Origin: Chroococcidiopsis sp. CCMEE 29
GTDB lineage: Bacteria > Cyanobacteriota > Cyanobacteriia > Cyanobacteriales > Chroococcidiopsidaceae
Direction of reading: 5' to 3'
Assembly: GCF_023558375.1 (NCBI RefSeq)
Contig: NZ_CP083761.1
Location: forward strand, 1,415,001-1,479,000
Length of the DNA stretch: 64,000 bases
Shown here: positions 44,710 through 54,377 of the stretch, one piece after another
Position numbering within the stretch: position 1 is the first letter of the stretch
Layout: the number at the start of each line of letters is the position of its first letter
Position numbers and translations under genes: made by a program
Notes under the pieces: model-generated
What the model was told of the DNA's origin: nothing
What the model saw: the letters and a program-made list of their open reading frames with translations, nothing else
The model's database searches: none

Positions 44710-45693
44710 TCACCGATGACCAATCCGCTCGCTTTGGGAAACGGGTTCGGATGCCTCGTCGCGTTTGAACACCTTGTAGGCGATCGCCAGGAAAACGGGA
44801 ATCAGCACGAGGGAGATGATGTCGTAGAATCTCGCATGGTACTCGCTGATACTGAATAGGGCTGGTGCGGCGAAGAAGCTTCCAGACCAGTTAAACAAGA
44901 GAAAGTACGCGATGTTGTTGGCGAAGTGTGCGCCGATCGCAAGCTCGGTGTTGCCGTCGATCAATGAAACGATTGCATACAGCAGACCCGTGCCGACGAA
45001 GTAGCCGAGGAACATCCCGATCCAGCCACCCTCCTGTGATTCTGGATTGGTGGCGTGCGGCAGGGTGAAGATCACGGCTGACACGATCGCCAGAAACATG
45101 CGGTTAGACCAGATCAGGCTCGCGCCCTGCACGATGTACCCGCGAAAGAAAAGCTCCTCGGTGGTCGTCTGGATCGCAGTGACAACCAGTGCCAGCGGCA
45201 CGAAGAGCGCGAACGTCTTGAGGTCGGAGTTGAAGGAGAAGGTATCGGGGTAGAGGAGGTACTGCCCCAGCCCGCCGAGCAGTACCCAGGGTACGAACCC
45301 AGCCACGAAGCCGTGACTGACGCGATGCCAACTGATCTTCTCCCGCGCTGTGACGAGCGTGTGGGGATGACGCTGGTGGATGAGGGTGATGACGATAAGA
45401 ATTCCCGCGAGAAACACCGGAAAACCCGCCATGACCACGACGAAGCCCCATATGGGACCGAACGCAGCGTAATCCAGCCGACTAAATGCTGCGGCACCCT
45501 CCTGACCGCCGATCGCGAGTGCAACGATTGCACTGGCAAAGTTGGCGGCGATCATCCATGCAAAGAGGATGATCATCAGCCCCAGAACATACCGCCACCA
45601 CCGATATTTACCCCACCCAGCAGCCTCCACATAAGTCGTGTCTTTCACTTCCGTTCCGATTCCCTGCTTTCCTGTGATTGCTTTAGACTTCAT
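44710..45693 (-). CDS. CPBP family intramembrane metalloprotease, GC-rich
   Basis: The 327-residue protein has about eight membrane segments and the CPBP motifs TTTEELFFRGYIVQ (EExxxR), VIFTLPHATNP (His) and AIGAHFANNIAYF (His/Asn). It has a charged N-terminal extension (KSKAITGKQGIGTEVKD). The G+C content is well above that of neighbouring genes, suggesting acquisition. The AraC domain gene ends 30 bp upstream on the same strand. Confidence 0.88.
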   Translation of the reverse strand: MKSKAITGKQGIGTEVKDTTYVEAAGWGKYRWWRYVLGLMIILFAWMIAANFASAIVALAIGGQEGAAAFSRLDYAAFGPIWGFVVVMAGFPVFLAGILIVITLIHQRHPHTLVTAREKISWHRVSHGFVAGFVPWVLLGGLGQYLLYPDTFSFNSDLKTFALFVPLALVVTAIQTTTEELFFRGYIVQGASLIWSNRMFLAIVSAVIFTLPHATNPESQEGGWIGMFLGYFVGTGLLYAIVSLIDGNTELAIGAHFANNIAYFLLFNWSGSFFAAPALFSISEYHARFYDIISLVLIPVFLAIAYKVFKRDEASEPVSQSERIGHR

Positions 45694-45723
45694 CTTTGTC
45701 TCCTTGACTCGTGCGTGATCAAG

Positions 45724-46080
45724 TTAGCGAATCTGTTTTGGGGTCATTCCAGTCAGGCGCTTAAGCTGTTGGGTCAGATGGCTTTGACTGGAGAAACCAA
45801 CTTGTAAAGCAATGTCTGCGATCACTAAATCTGTTTTCGACAGCATCAATTTTGCTCGTTCCACCCGCTGTTGAATTACGTACTGGTGTGGAGAAACCTC
45901 GATCGCTTGTTTGAATGCAGTGGCAAAGTAAGTCGGGCTAAGATTCAGAGTTTCTGCAAGTTCAGCCAGTGACAAGTCTCGATCGAGGTGAGTCTGAACA
46001 TAGTCGAGTACTTGTTGCAATTGGAGGTGTGTTAAACCTTTGCGCTTGAACTCAATGGTTGGTGTTGTAGTTGTTAGCAT
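45724..46080 (-). CDS. AraC-type DNA-binding domain protein (stand-alone, N-terminally short)
   Basis: The 118-residue product consists almost only of the AraC double helix-turn-helix: LQQVLDYVQTHLDRDLSLAELAETLNLSPTYFATAFKQ and IADIALQVGFSSQSHLTQQLKRLTGMTPKQIR are split by a linker with ERAKLMLSKTDL. Usual family members here would be about 290 residues with a sensing domain; the first 12 residues (LTTTTPTIEFKR) look unrelated. It may be a functional constitutive regulator or a truncated gene. It is the only intact AraC DNA-binding domain in the window. Confidence 0.85.
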   Translation of the reverse strand: MLTTTTPTIEFKRKGLTHLQLQQVLDYVQTHLDRDLSLAELAETLNLSPTYFATAFKQAIEVSPHQYVIQQRVERAKLMLSKTDLVIADIALQVGFSSQSHLTQQLKRLTGMTPKQIR

Positions 46081-46180
46081 GGTTCAAAAATTGGTAAGTT
46101 GTTCAACAAAACAGGCAAAAGCTAGCCATCAAATCAGATAGCTTACTAGCACTAACAAACAAGTCAGATATAAATAGAGC

Positions 46181-46759
46181 TTAGTGACTTGCAGCAACAA
46201 TGGCTGTCATCAACTCTGTTATTGTCCAGCGTCCGGTATACCGAATGTTATTGATAAATAGGGCTGGAGCGTCGGTCACTCCGCTGCGGATTCCACTTTC
46301 GATATCTTGATTAATGCGATCGAGATACGTCCCTCTCGCAATATCTCGCAGAAATTGAGGAACGTTAAGTCCTAAACGATCAGCGTACTCGGCAAGATAG
46401 CCATTCTCTAAAGCTTGTTGATGCTCCAGTAAGATTTCGTACATCTGCCAAAACTGACCTTGTGCTCCTGCTGCTTCTGTCGCTGCTGCTGCCTTTTGAG
46501 CTTGAGGATGGATTTGAGGTTGAGGAAAATGCCGGAATACAAAGCATAGAGAATCTCTCCCATATAGGGTCGCCTCAAGCTGGCGTTGAATTGCCTTAAC
46601 TGAGGTATAAAGTTCACCACATTGAGAACATTGATAATCCCCATACTCAACGAGCACAACACGGGCATTCAATGATCCTTGCCGATGGTCTTGCTCAGAA
46701 GGGGGTACAACTAACTGATTGTGTTCGCTAGGTGCGTCATCAGGAATAACATTGCTCAT
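46181..46759 (-). CDS. DsbA-like thioredoxin-fold protein
   Basis: I choose the ATG at 46757-46759 (MSNVIPDDAPSEHNQLVVPP). The protein reads ARVVLVEYGDYQCSQCGELYTSV (active site CSQC instead of the usual CPxC), FVFRHFPQPQIHPQAQKAA, GAQGQFWQMYEILLEHQ and VTDAPALFINNIRYTG (cis-Pro loop, here DAPALF). It resembles cytosolic DsbA/NhaA-associated proteins without a signal peptide. The CSQC site may lower or alter redox potential. Confidence 0.85.
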   Translation of the reverse strand: MSNVIPDDAPSEHNQLVVPPSEQDHRQGSLNARVVLVEYGDYQCSQCGELYTSVKAIQRQLEATLYGRDSLCFVFRHFPQPQIHPQAQKAAAATEAAGAQGQFWQMYEILLEHQQALENGYLAEYADRLGLNVPQFLRDIARGTYLDRINQDIESGIRSGVTDAPALFINNIRYTGRWTITELMTAIVAASH

Positions 46760-47123
46760 TCTAAACCTTGAGGAAAAGAGGATTAATCGTGCAAGAAGCA
46801 CGCTAAAATCTCTTTCCTTCATCCCGTAATCATGTGTATAGCTTTAATGTACGGGACTCACTTAACGCTGTCGTCAATTCGTGGTTTGTATTTTAAGTAG
46901 CAAGACGATTGAGGATTAGTCAATTTGAAGCGTTAGAACGAATCAAACTTTAGTTTGGGTTTAGATCAAACTCAGGTTTGATTGTCTACCTCCATAGACA
47001 AAATCCTTCGCTTCAAAGTGATGGCCCTCCGGGTTCGCCAGTTGCTCCTCTTGGGCAGAGCCCAAGACCGCACTGGTCTCACTGGCTATGATTGTCAATC
47101 CAGGTAGAAGTACTATTTCACTT
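46760..47123. other. Intergenic region between the DsbA-like gene and the response regulator
   Basis: No gene is visible. It contains the paired palindromes at 46944-46982 and a GC-rich interspersed-repeat-like segment at about 47029-47085 (CCCTCCGGGTTCGCCAGTT, TTGGGCAGAGCCCAAGA). It is downstream of the kinase/regulator operon and upstream of the DsbA-like gene. Confidence 0.6.
46944..46982. promoter_or_regulatory. Two adjacent palindromic operator-like sites
   Basis: CAAACTTTAGTTTG at 46944-46957 and ATCAAACTCAGGTTTGAT at 46965-46982 share the half-site CAAACT/AGTTTG. Their centres are about 23 bp apart, roughly two helical turns. Each is inverted-symmetric, as expected for a dimeric repressor or activator. 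They lie 186 bp upstream of the DsbA-like start. Confidence 0.55.
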
Positions 47124-47753
47124 TTATAAACTCGCAATTCCGCGTTTCAATGCAATGATGGCTACTTGGGTGCGATCTTTGACATCTAGCTTGCTGAAAA
47201 TTCGGTTGATATGAGTTTTCACCGTACTTTCGCTAATCGTTAGCGCAGTGCTAATTTCTTGATTGCTCATTCCCTGACCGACTAAACGAAGTACTTCTAG
47301 CTCACGATCGCTCAATTTTGGAGCAGTCATCCGCTGCACTAGCTTGGCAGCCACGTTCGGGAGAATATACTGTTGCCCCCTGTTCACGGTACGAATTGCT
47401 GTCAATAGTTCCTCTGGCTCAGAGTCCTTCAGTAAATACCCCTTTGCCCCGGCTCGCAATCCTCGATAAATCTCTTCATCAGTGTCATACGTAGTCAGCA
47501 CAATAATCCGGGCGTTAGGAAACTCACTGCAAATAACTGTAATCGCCTGAACACCTTCCATTTCAGGCATCCGTAGATCCATCAAAGTCACATCAGGCTG
47601 CTGTTGCTGAAACACTGCGATCGCCTCATGCCCATTTCGCCCCTGACCCACAATGACAATATCTGGAGCCTCCTCCAACATTCCGATCAAACCCTGGCGG
47701 ACAACGGGATGATCGTCCACAACAAGAACGCGAATGCGACTGGGCTGACTCAT
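47124..47753 (-). CDS. NarL/LuxR family response regulator
   Basis: The 209-residue protein has a complete receiver domain (VLVVDDHPVVRQGLIGML, phospho-acceptor Asp in VTLMDLRMPEMEG, IIVLTTYDTDE, GYLLKDSEPEEL) and a LuxR helix-turn-helix (LSDRELEVLRLVGQGMSNQEIS followed by ESTVKTHINRIFSKLDVKDRTQVAI). It begins 6 bp after the stop of the giant kinase and is certainly co-transcribed with it. The kinase ends in the HisKA_3/HATPase pair that normally phosphorylates NarL-type regulators. Confidence 0.93.
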   Translation of the reverse strand: MSQPSRIRVLVVDDHPVVRQGLIGMLEEAPDIVIVGQGRNGHEAIAVFQQQQPDVTLMDLRMPEMEGVQAITVICSEFPNARIIVLTTYDTDEEIYRGLRAGAKGYLLKDSEPEELLTAIRTVNRGQQYILPNVAAKLVQRMTAPKLSDRELEVLRLVGQGMSNQEISTALTISESTVKTHINRIFSKLDVKDRTQVAIIALKRGIASL

Positions 47754-47759
47754 ACTGAC

Positions 47760-50700
47760 TTACTCCCGATCAATGGATACTACGATCTCTGTCCCTTGCC
47801 CTAAGTGACTTTGAATCTTTAATTCAGCTCTAATGCGTTCAGCCCGTTCTGCTATCCCCAGTAGACCAAAGCCATTCCTCATCGCCTGGTTTTCTACATC
47901 AAACCCCTGCCCATCGTCTTTAATTCGCAAGCTGCATTGGGTCGGTTTATAGACCAGTTCAATGCGGATTTCATGCGCCTTGGCATGTTTGATTGCATTT
48001 GTCACAGCTTCTTGCCCAATCCGAAACAGATTATTTTCCAGATCGGAGGATAGGGGATAGGTTGTACCAATGACTTCGTAGACGATTTGGGTTGCGATCG
48101 AGGAGTCTAATTGAGCAGCAAGACGGCTTAAGGCAGCCTGTAAGTTACTGCTCTCTAAAAGGTAGGGGCGGCGTAGTGCCTCTACTGAACGACGTGCCTC
48201 CGCAAGCCCAGAACGAGCTAAGTCGAGGATCTGAGTGAGGAGAGTCTGCGCTTTTTCTGGATCCACAGTTACCTTATTGGACGCAGATCGAGCATGAATG
48301 ATAATACCTGTAAATGTCTGTGCTAAAGTGTCGTGGATTTCCCGTGCCATGTGGTTGCGCTCTTCTAGAATTGAGGCTTCTTCGGCACGTTTACGATCGT
48401 TAATGTCAACGTGGGTTCCCAACATCCGCATAGGTTGACCTGATTCGTCCCAGGCAACAATTTTGCCAACAGAAAGAGTCCATTTCCACTGACCATTCTG
48501 GGTACGCTGGCGATACTCTGCTTGATAGCTGGGGATTTCTCCAGCAATGTAAGCACGGTAGGTTGCGACAACTGATTCTCTGTCGTCAGGATGCAAACGA
48601 GCAATCCATTCGGAAATGGGTTCGTGGAATGTTGCTGGATCGTAGCCCAGCATTAAAGCGTATTCCGAGTTAACAATTCTTTCTTCAGTTTTTAAATCGA
48701 GATCGTAGAGTCCCTGATTTGTGGCTGTTAGTGCCAGGCGCAGCCGTTCTTCACTATTTTGTAGAGCGGCTTCTGCTTGTTTGCGATCGCTAATATCTGC
48801 AATTACACATTCCATGTATCCATCGGCTGTATTCAGACGAAAGGAGTAAAGTCCCCAAGATAGCGTGCCATTTCGTTTTCGTATCTGCACTTCAATGTTT
48901 CGCACATGCTTATCAAAGATTTGCAGTTCACCCAGATGCGGGTGCAATTCAACTGGATTCACATAAAAGTCTGTGGTGCGTTTGATGCCAATAATCTCAT
49001 CGGGTGAATCAAAGCCAAACAGCTCCACCAGGCGTTGATTGGCATCGAGAATTAATCCATCAGAAAGGCGCGTTCGGAAGATGCCGACCTGTGAGTTTTC
49101 GAAGATATTGCGGAACTTAGCTTCACTGCGCTGTAAAGCTGCCGTTCGTTCCGCTACCTGTTGCTCTAAGGTACGATTGTAATCGGCTAGCAGTTGTTCT
49201 GCTTGTCTCCGCTCAGTGATGTCTTGAAAGGCTGCCAGCGCATAAGCGACATTGCCCTGCTCATCAAAGATAGGAGTTCCCCACACCTCAACTGGAATTA
49301 TTGCGCTGTTTTGGTGAATTTCCAGATCGTTAACCGTGGTGCGTTCGCCGCTCAACGCCTGGATAATGGGTAGTTCTTCAGTAGGATATTGTTGATCTGT
49401 TCCCGCCCGATAAAGTTGATAAGCCTCTGCAAGTTGCTCCAGTGTTACGGAAGGATCAGTCCCTTTGCCCACTAGCTGAATTGCCCGTTGATTGAAGCAG
49501 CAAGGGCGACCACTCGCATCCATGACTGCAATTCCCACCGGAACCGCTTCTAGAAATTGAGTCATCCTACTTTCGCTAGCGCGTAGCCTGGAGTAGAGTC
49601 TGGCATTTTCGATCGCAATCGCTGCCTGAGTCGATAGTAGATGCAAAACTTGTGAGCGAGCGGGTGTAAATGCCCCAGTTGCCACCTGATTTTCCAGATA
49701 CAACACGCCGACGAGTTTATCTTGATTTAGCAGCGGCAAACAGAGCAGTGATTGAGTTTGGTGGTGCTGAATGTATGGCTCATTGATGAAATTACCTTCA
49801 CGAGTTGCATCATTCAAGATGACAGTTTCATGAGTCCGAATCACATATTGAATAATGGATTCGGGTAAACGATTTGCCATTGGAATCGATTGCAGCACTC
49901 GCGTAGCACAGTCCTGCTCACCCTCATTGAGTTCACAAGCAGCTTCAATCACCCATTCGCTTGAGTTTTCCAGAACCAGAAATCCGGTTTGTGCCCCAGC
50001 ATTCTCGATTAAAATCTGCATTAGAGAGCCAAGTAACCGCTCCAGTTCAATTTCACTCGAAATCGTTTGGGATGCTTTCAGTACCGCTGCCAAGTCGAAA
50101 GCGCTATCTAAGCGAGTAGAGATGGTTTCAGAAGCTGTGTGGATTGGCGTGTGAGCAACGCCTGACGATTGAGGAAAAAACTGCGGGTAGCGAGTTTCTA
50201 AATCTTTGACTTTTGCAGTTGCTCCCCAACGCTCATAGCAGTAGTGAGCTTCTTTCATGTAAGTTTGGGCAATCTTCTCTCTGCTTCGTGCTAGATAAAA
50301 CTTAGCCGCTAACTCATATGCTAGTGCCTCTTCTTGGATATATTCGTTATCTCTTGCACCTTGAATCGCTTGTTCATAAAACTCTTCAGCCTCAAAGAAT
50401 TGCCCTAAAACTCGCGCTTTCTCTGCCTCAACTAGATGATATTTATGCAAATAATTCATAGGGGCATAATGTGCCCATTGTTTCATTTTCTCCTGGCTAT
50501 GGGTGACTTTTTTGAGGATTTCCGACTGCACTTGAGCGCTGCTTCCAGGGTATATTGCTAGTCTTGCCAATGAATCATATAAATAGTACGGTACCTTAAG
50601 AGGTGTGGCTGTTATTCGGATAAAATAACTTGACGCTAAGGCTGAGTTTTCAACTGCCCGATCGTACTCCGAAAATAGATAACAGAGGATAAGTTTATTG

Positions 50701-53700
50701 AAGTACACCAGAAAGATTGCAAATCCATCTTTGTCGTGTTGTGTCAGTCTATTCTCCTCATCGTAGGATTTGCCAACTAAACGGGTTGGATTGACCGAGC
50801 ATCCTATCAGATTTAAGACAGTCTGCTGATATATTTGAGTCCAGGTATGTGCTGCTTCCTGTTTAATTTGACGAATTGCTTCGCTGTATATCCTCATCTC
50901 GCGTTCAACTTCTACGAGTTCCTTACCAACGATAAAGGATTGGCAGCAGTAACTAAAAACGCCATAGGCAGCAAACTCTAAATCCCCAGTTTCTAGTCCA
51001 CTTTGATAAGGTTCTAGTAATGGCTGCAATATTTTTCTAACATATTCTTTCCAGTGGATGATGAAGTAATTTACAACGTTTAAAGTCCGAGCTTTGATTG
51101 AATGGGTATTCGGCTGTGACAACAGCGTAAGAGCAATCTGTCCAAACTCGTAGCCAGACTGTATGTTTTCGACTGTTCCACAAAGAATTAATCCATAGAA
51201 GGCATAGGCAAAGGGAGACACAAACGCATTGCCATACTGAATTGACAAGTTAACCTGTTTCGATACAAGTAAGGGCATTAAATTAGGAGCAGCAAAATAG
51301 GCAGCAACCGTTATCTTTGATAGGATTCGCATTGCCGCCAACTTGTCTGGCTCGCTCATTTGGGGCAAATAGCTCAAGTCCTCAATCGATTTCTCACTCA
51401 AAAGAGATGTGATCGCGTCTAGTTCAAGCTGAATATCTGACTGGCTTGGCTTTTCAAGAAAACAGATCCCCAATTGCTTTAAAACTTGCAATGCTATGTT
51501 GATCGCCTTTAACGGCTGGCTCTGCGCTATGTAAGTTTGAATTTTGACTTCGTAAACTTTCACGGTATCAAGAACCGTTTTAGCTTCTTGTAAAACAATT
51601 GCGAACCAAAATTCTACCTGTTCAAAATTGCCACACAAGTAAGCGACTTCTGTTGTTTCTACATATAACTCTAAGGTCAAGTCATAGTTTGTTTGCCAGC
51701 TAGAGACTTCTAGCCATTGTCTCCCTGTAGTTAAATAGGTTCTTGCCGTACTATACGCGATCGACCCTTTTGCTTTCTGTCCTGCCAATAGATTCAGTTT
51801 GGCAATTTCATCTCGCTCTGCCCGATCAGAGACAAGCTCAATTCCATGATTAAGATGATCTACAATCTCAAACAACCGCTCTGATAGCTGTTCTGGCAAC
51901 GTTTTTTTGAGGAGATTGCGACCGATTTGCAGATGAACCGCTTGTTTCTGCGACTCATCAATCAAGGCGTAGGCGGCTTGCTGTACGCGATCATGCGAAA
52001 ACTTATACTCTTGAACTAACAAGTTCTCATCTAATTCAGAGAGAGGCTGAATCAATTCAGCTTGAATCGCTGCTAGCAAATTCAGAGAAATTGCCTGAGG
52101 AGACTGCTCGCAAACGATCGCCAATGTCTCTAAATAAAATTCAGATCCAACACAAGCAGCGATCGAGAGAATTTGCTGTGTTGCTTCCGACAATTTCTGC
52201 AACTGACGCAGCAGCAACTCCACTACATTATCCGTGATATCTTGAGCTTCAATCTCAGCTAAGTTCCATTGCCAGCTCAACTGTTGTACATCAAAGGTTA
52301 ACAGATTTTCGCCATACAGCAGCTTCAAAAATTCACCAACAAAGAATGGGTTGCCCTCGGTTTTACGTGACACAGTTTGAGCTAGGAAATGAACCGTTTC
52401 AGGATAGTGATGTAATGTCTCAGCTATCAGTTGACTCAACGATTCCAATGTTAAGGGGGTCAGAATGATTTCCTGAAGCACTGCTCCCTGTTTTCGCAGG
52501 CTCTCTAGCGTCAAAATCAATGGATGCGTTGGAGTCACTTCATTATCTCGATAGGCTCCAATCAGAAACAGATATTGGGTTTGCTCGTCAAGTAAGATGA
52601 GTTCGATTAACTTCAGCGTTGCAGCATCGATCCACTGGAGATCGTCTAAAAAGATCGCCAGGGGATGCTCTTTTGCACAAAATACCCGTACAAACTTTTG
52701 AAACGTCAGATTGAAGCGATTCTGCGCTTCTGTGGCTCCAACTTCGGGTACAGGCGGCTGCTTGCCAACGATCAACTCAACTTCGGGAATGACATCAATG
52801 ATGACTTGTCCGTTGCTGCCCAAAGCGGTGAGGAGACGCGATCGCCACACTTCCATCTGTTCGTCTGGTTCCCCCAAGAGTTGCTGCACCAATTTTTGCA
52901 GGGCATCGATGATCGCGCTGTAGGGAAGATTGCGCCGGAATTGGTCAAATTTACCCCAGATGAAATAGCCGTGCTTTGCGGTAATGGGTTTATAGAGTTC
53001 CTGCACTAATGCTGTTTTGCCAACGCCAGCATCACCAGAGACCAGAATCATTTCACGGACTCCCTCACTCCCAGCCACTCGGTCAAACGCCACCAATAAT
53101 GCTTCAATCTCTGCCGCTCGTCCATACAGTTTTTGAGGAATGCAAAACTGTTCAGACACATCTTGCAGTCCCAATTGCATCGATTCAATTCGATCCACTT
53201 CTGCCAGTTGTTGAGCGCAACGTTCGAGATCGGCTTTGATCCCCCAAGCACTCTGATAGCGATCCTCCGCATTTTTCGCCATCAGTTTCAAAATCAGGTC
53301 TGAAATTGGTTTGGGAATCGTAGCGTTCAATTCATGCGGCGGAATCGGTGGTCTAGCAATGTGACAGTGAACTAGCTCCAGGATGTCTTGGGTGGGAAAC
53401 GGCAACTGTCCCGTTAGCAGTTCATAGAAGGTTACGCCCAATGAATAAAAATCAGTGCGATAGTCGAGCCTCCGGTTCATCCGCCCGGTTTGCTCTGGCG
53501 AAAGATAGGCAAGGGTTCCTTCTAGAAGATGGAGACTTTTAAACGTTGGATTGGTGCGACTAAAGCGAGTGGCAATTCCAAAATCAATCATTTTGACCAC
53601 GCCAGTCTTCGGATTCAGGACGATGTTGCTAGGATTGATATCTTTATGAATCACATTCGCGGCATGGATTTTGCCCAGAGTATCGGTAAGGGCGATCGCG

Positions 53701-54035
53701 ACATCCAAAAAAACTGACAAAGGCATGGGACAGAAGTCTGATTGCTGCCGCATCCAGTATTCTAAAGACTCTCCACCAAAGTCTTCCAAGAGAATAACCA
53801 GCGTGCGCTGGTAGTCTTGCTGGCTGTATGCCTTAACTACGCCTTCAATGTTGAGGGAACGAGTAATTTCATATTCCTGCCGATATCGAGTTAATTCCCC
53901 AGAAGAGGGATAATCCTGCTTGAGCACTTTGGCGATCGCGCCACAATTCTCCTGCTCCCTGATGCCCCGATACACTAGAGTTGCCAAACTCTCATAGATT
54001 TTGCTGTGGATCGTGACTCCAGGCAGAGTAATCAT
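47760..54035 (-). CDS. Giant hybrid signalling protein: Ser/Thr kinase, AAA ATPase, GAF, PAS and HisKA_3 histidine kinase
   Basis: The 2091-residue protein starts with a Ser/Thr kinase domain (Lys36 in AIAKVLK, HKDINPSN at 130-137, DFG at 151-153, GTLAYLSPE at 173-181). An AAA-type ATPase follows (Walker A SGDAGVGKT near 333-341, LAIFLDDLQW), then a long helical TPR-like region, a GAF domain (ILIENAGAQTGFLVLEN ... AAIAIENARLY), three PAS/PAC units (ITERRQAEQ, DISDRKQAEA, DINDRKRAEE boundaries), HisKA_3 (HMAREIHDTLAQTF) and HATPase (QEAVTNAIKHAKAHE, IKDDGQGFD, GFGLLGIAERAE). A GGGGAG precedes the ATG. This architecture is common in filamentous cyanobacteria. The signal sensed is unknown. Confidence 0.95.
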   Translation of the reverse strand: MITLPGVTIHSKIYESLATLVYRGIREQENCGAIAKVLKQDYPSSGELTRYRQEYEITRSLNIEGVVKAYSQQDYQRTLVILLEDFGGESLEYWMRQQSDFCPMPLSVFLDVAIALTDTLGKIHAANVIHKDINPSNIVLNPKTGVVKMIDFGIATRFSRTNPTFKSLHLLEGTLAYLSPEQTGRMNRRLDYRTDFYSLGVTFYELLTGQLPFPTQDILELVHCHIARPPIPPHELNATIPKPISDLILKLMAKNAEDRYQSAWGIKADLERCAQQLAEVDRIESMQLGLQDVSEQFCIPQKLYGRAAEIEALLVAFDRVAGSEGVREMILVSGDAGVGKTALVQELYKPITAKHGYFIWGKFDQFRRNLPYSAIIDALQKLVQQLLGEPDEQMEVWRSRLLTALGSNGQVIIDVIPEVELIVGKQPPVPEVGATEAQNRFNLTFQKFVRVFCAKEHPLAIFLDDLQWIDAATLKLIELILLDEQTQYLFLIGAYRDNEVTPTHPLILTLESLRKQGAVLQEIILTPLTLESLSQLIAETLHHYPETVHFLAQTVSRKTEGNPFFVGEFLKLLYGENLLTFDVQQLSWQWNLAEIEAQDITDNVVELLLRQLQKLSEATQQILSIAACVGSEFYLETLAIVCEQSPQAISLNLLAAIQAELIQPLSELDENLLVQEYKFSHDRVQQAAYALIDESQKQAVHLQIGRNLLKKTLPEQLSERLFEIVDHLNHGIELVSDRAERDEIAKLNLLAGQKAKGSIAYSTARTYLTTGRQWLEVSSWQTNYDLTLELYVETTEVAYLCGNFEQVEFWFAIVLQEAKTVLDTVKVYEVKIQTYIAQSQPLKAINIALQVLKQLGICFLEKPSQSDIQLELDAITSLLSEKSIEDLSYLPQMSEPDKLAAMRILSKITVAAYFAAPNLMPLLVSKQVNLSIQYGNAFVSPFAYAFYGLILCGTVENIQSGYEFGQIALTLLSQPNTHSIKARTLNVVNYFIIHWKEYVRKILQPLLEPYQSGLETGDLEFAAYGVFSYCCQSFIVGKELVEVEREMRIYSEAIRQIKQEAAHTWTQIYQQTVLNLIGCSVNPTRLVGKSYDEENRLTQHDKDGFAIFLVYFNKLILCYLFSEYDRAVENSALASSYFIRITATPLKVPYYLYDSLARLAIYPGSSAQVQSEILKKVTHSQEKMKQWAHYAPMNYLHKYHLVEAEKARVLGQFFEAEEFYEQAIQGARDNEYIQEEALAYELAAKFYLARSREKIAQTYMKEAHYCYERWGATAKVKDLETRYPQFFPQSSGVAHTPIHTASETISTRLDSAFDLAAVLKASQTISSEIELERLLGSLMQILIENAGAQTGFLVLENSSEWVIEAACELNEGEQDCATRVLQSIPMANRLPESIIQYVIRTHETVILNDATREGNFINEPYIQHHQTQSLLCLPLLNQDKLVGVLYLENQVATGAFTPARSQVLHLLSTQAAIAIENARLYSRLRASESRMTQFLEAVPVGIAVMDASGRPCCFNQRAIQLVGKGTDPSVTLEQLAEAYQLYRAGTDQQYPTEELPIIQALSGERTTVNDLEIHQNSAIIPVEVWGTPIFDEQGNVAYALAAFQDITERRQAEQLLADYNRTLEQQVAERTAALQRSEAKFRNIFENSQVGIFRTRLSDGLILDANQRLVELFGFDSPDEIIGIKRTTDFYVNPVELHPHLGELQIFDKHVRNIEVQIRKRNGTLSWGLYSFRLNTADGYMECVIADISDRKQAEAALQNSEERLRLALTATNQGLYDLDLKTEERIVNSEYALMLGYDPATFHEPISEWIARLHPDDRESVVATYRAYIAGEIPSYQAEYRQRTQNGQWKWTLSVGKIVAWDESGQPMRMLGTHVDINDRKRAEEASILEERNHMAREIHDTLAQTFTGIIIHARSASNKVTVDPEKAQTLLTQILDLARSGLAEARRSVEALRRPYLLESSNLQAALSRLAAQLDSSIATQIVYEVIGTTYPLSSDLENNLFRIGQEAVTNAIKHAKAHEIRIELVYKPTQCSLRIKDDGQGFDVENQAMRNGFGLLGIAERAERIRAELKIQSHLGQGTEIVVSIDRE

Positions 54036-54377
54036 TGAACGCTCCCCTGATGAAGGACTGTCAACCGTTTCCTAAAGTATATCGTTCGCCAAACTCCAGA
54101 AAATTAAGCTTCTGGGTGAATTTTTTGAAGGTTTTTCAATGACACTGCTGCACCAAAACGCCGTTCCAGTTAGCTTGCCGACTTGCGATCGCTGCTTCTT
54201 CCATTGGCAAGACCTCACCAACTCAGCCAGCGACCGAGCTTTCAGTAAAACCGTTCCCGTCTATTAATCACATACTATCGATTTCGTCGAATTTTACCAG
54301 AAGAGATTAGAAAGCATTGCTAAAGCAGTTTGAGTCATCATAGATTTGATCCCTGTCGCACTATGGTAATGAGTAGA
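54036..54377. other. Intergenic region upstream of the giant kinase
   Basis: No gene is visible in 342 bp between the kinase start and the RidA remnant. It should contain the kinase promoter. An AAAGTATA stretch at 54073-54080 is a possible -10 on the minus strand, with no clear -35. Confidence 0.4.

Noticed and set aside
45104-45807. Several long frames overlapping the CPBP gene on both strands.
   Set aside because: They are shadows caused by the high G+C of that gene; their translations are Arg/Ser/Pro-rich without motifs.
52665-53009. 114-codon plus-strand frame inside the giant kinase.
   Set aside because: Antisense shadow of the AAA ATPase region; no start signal or family match.
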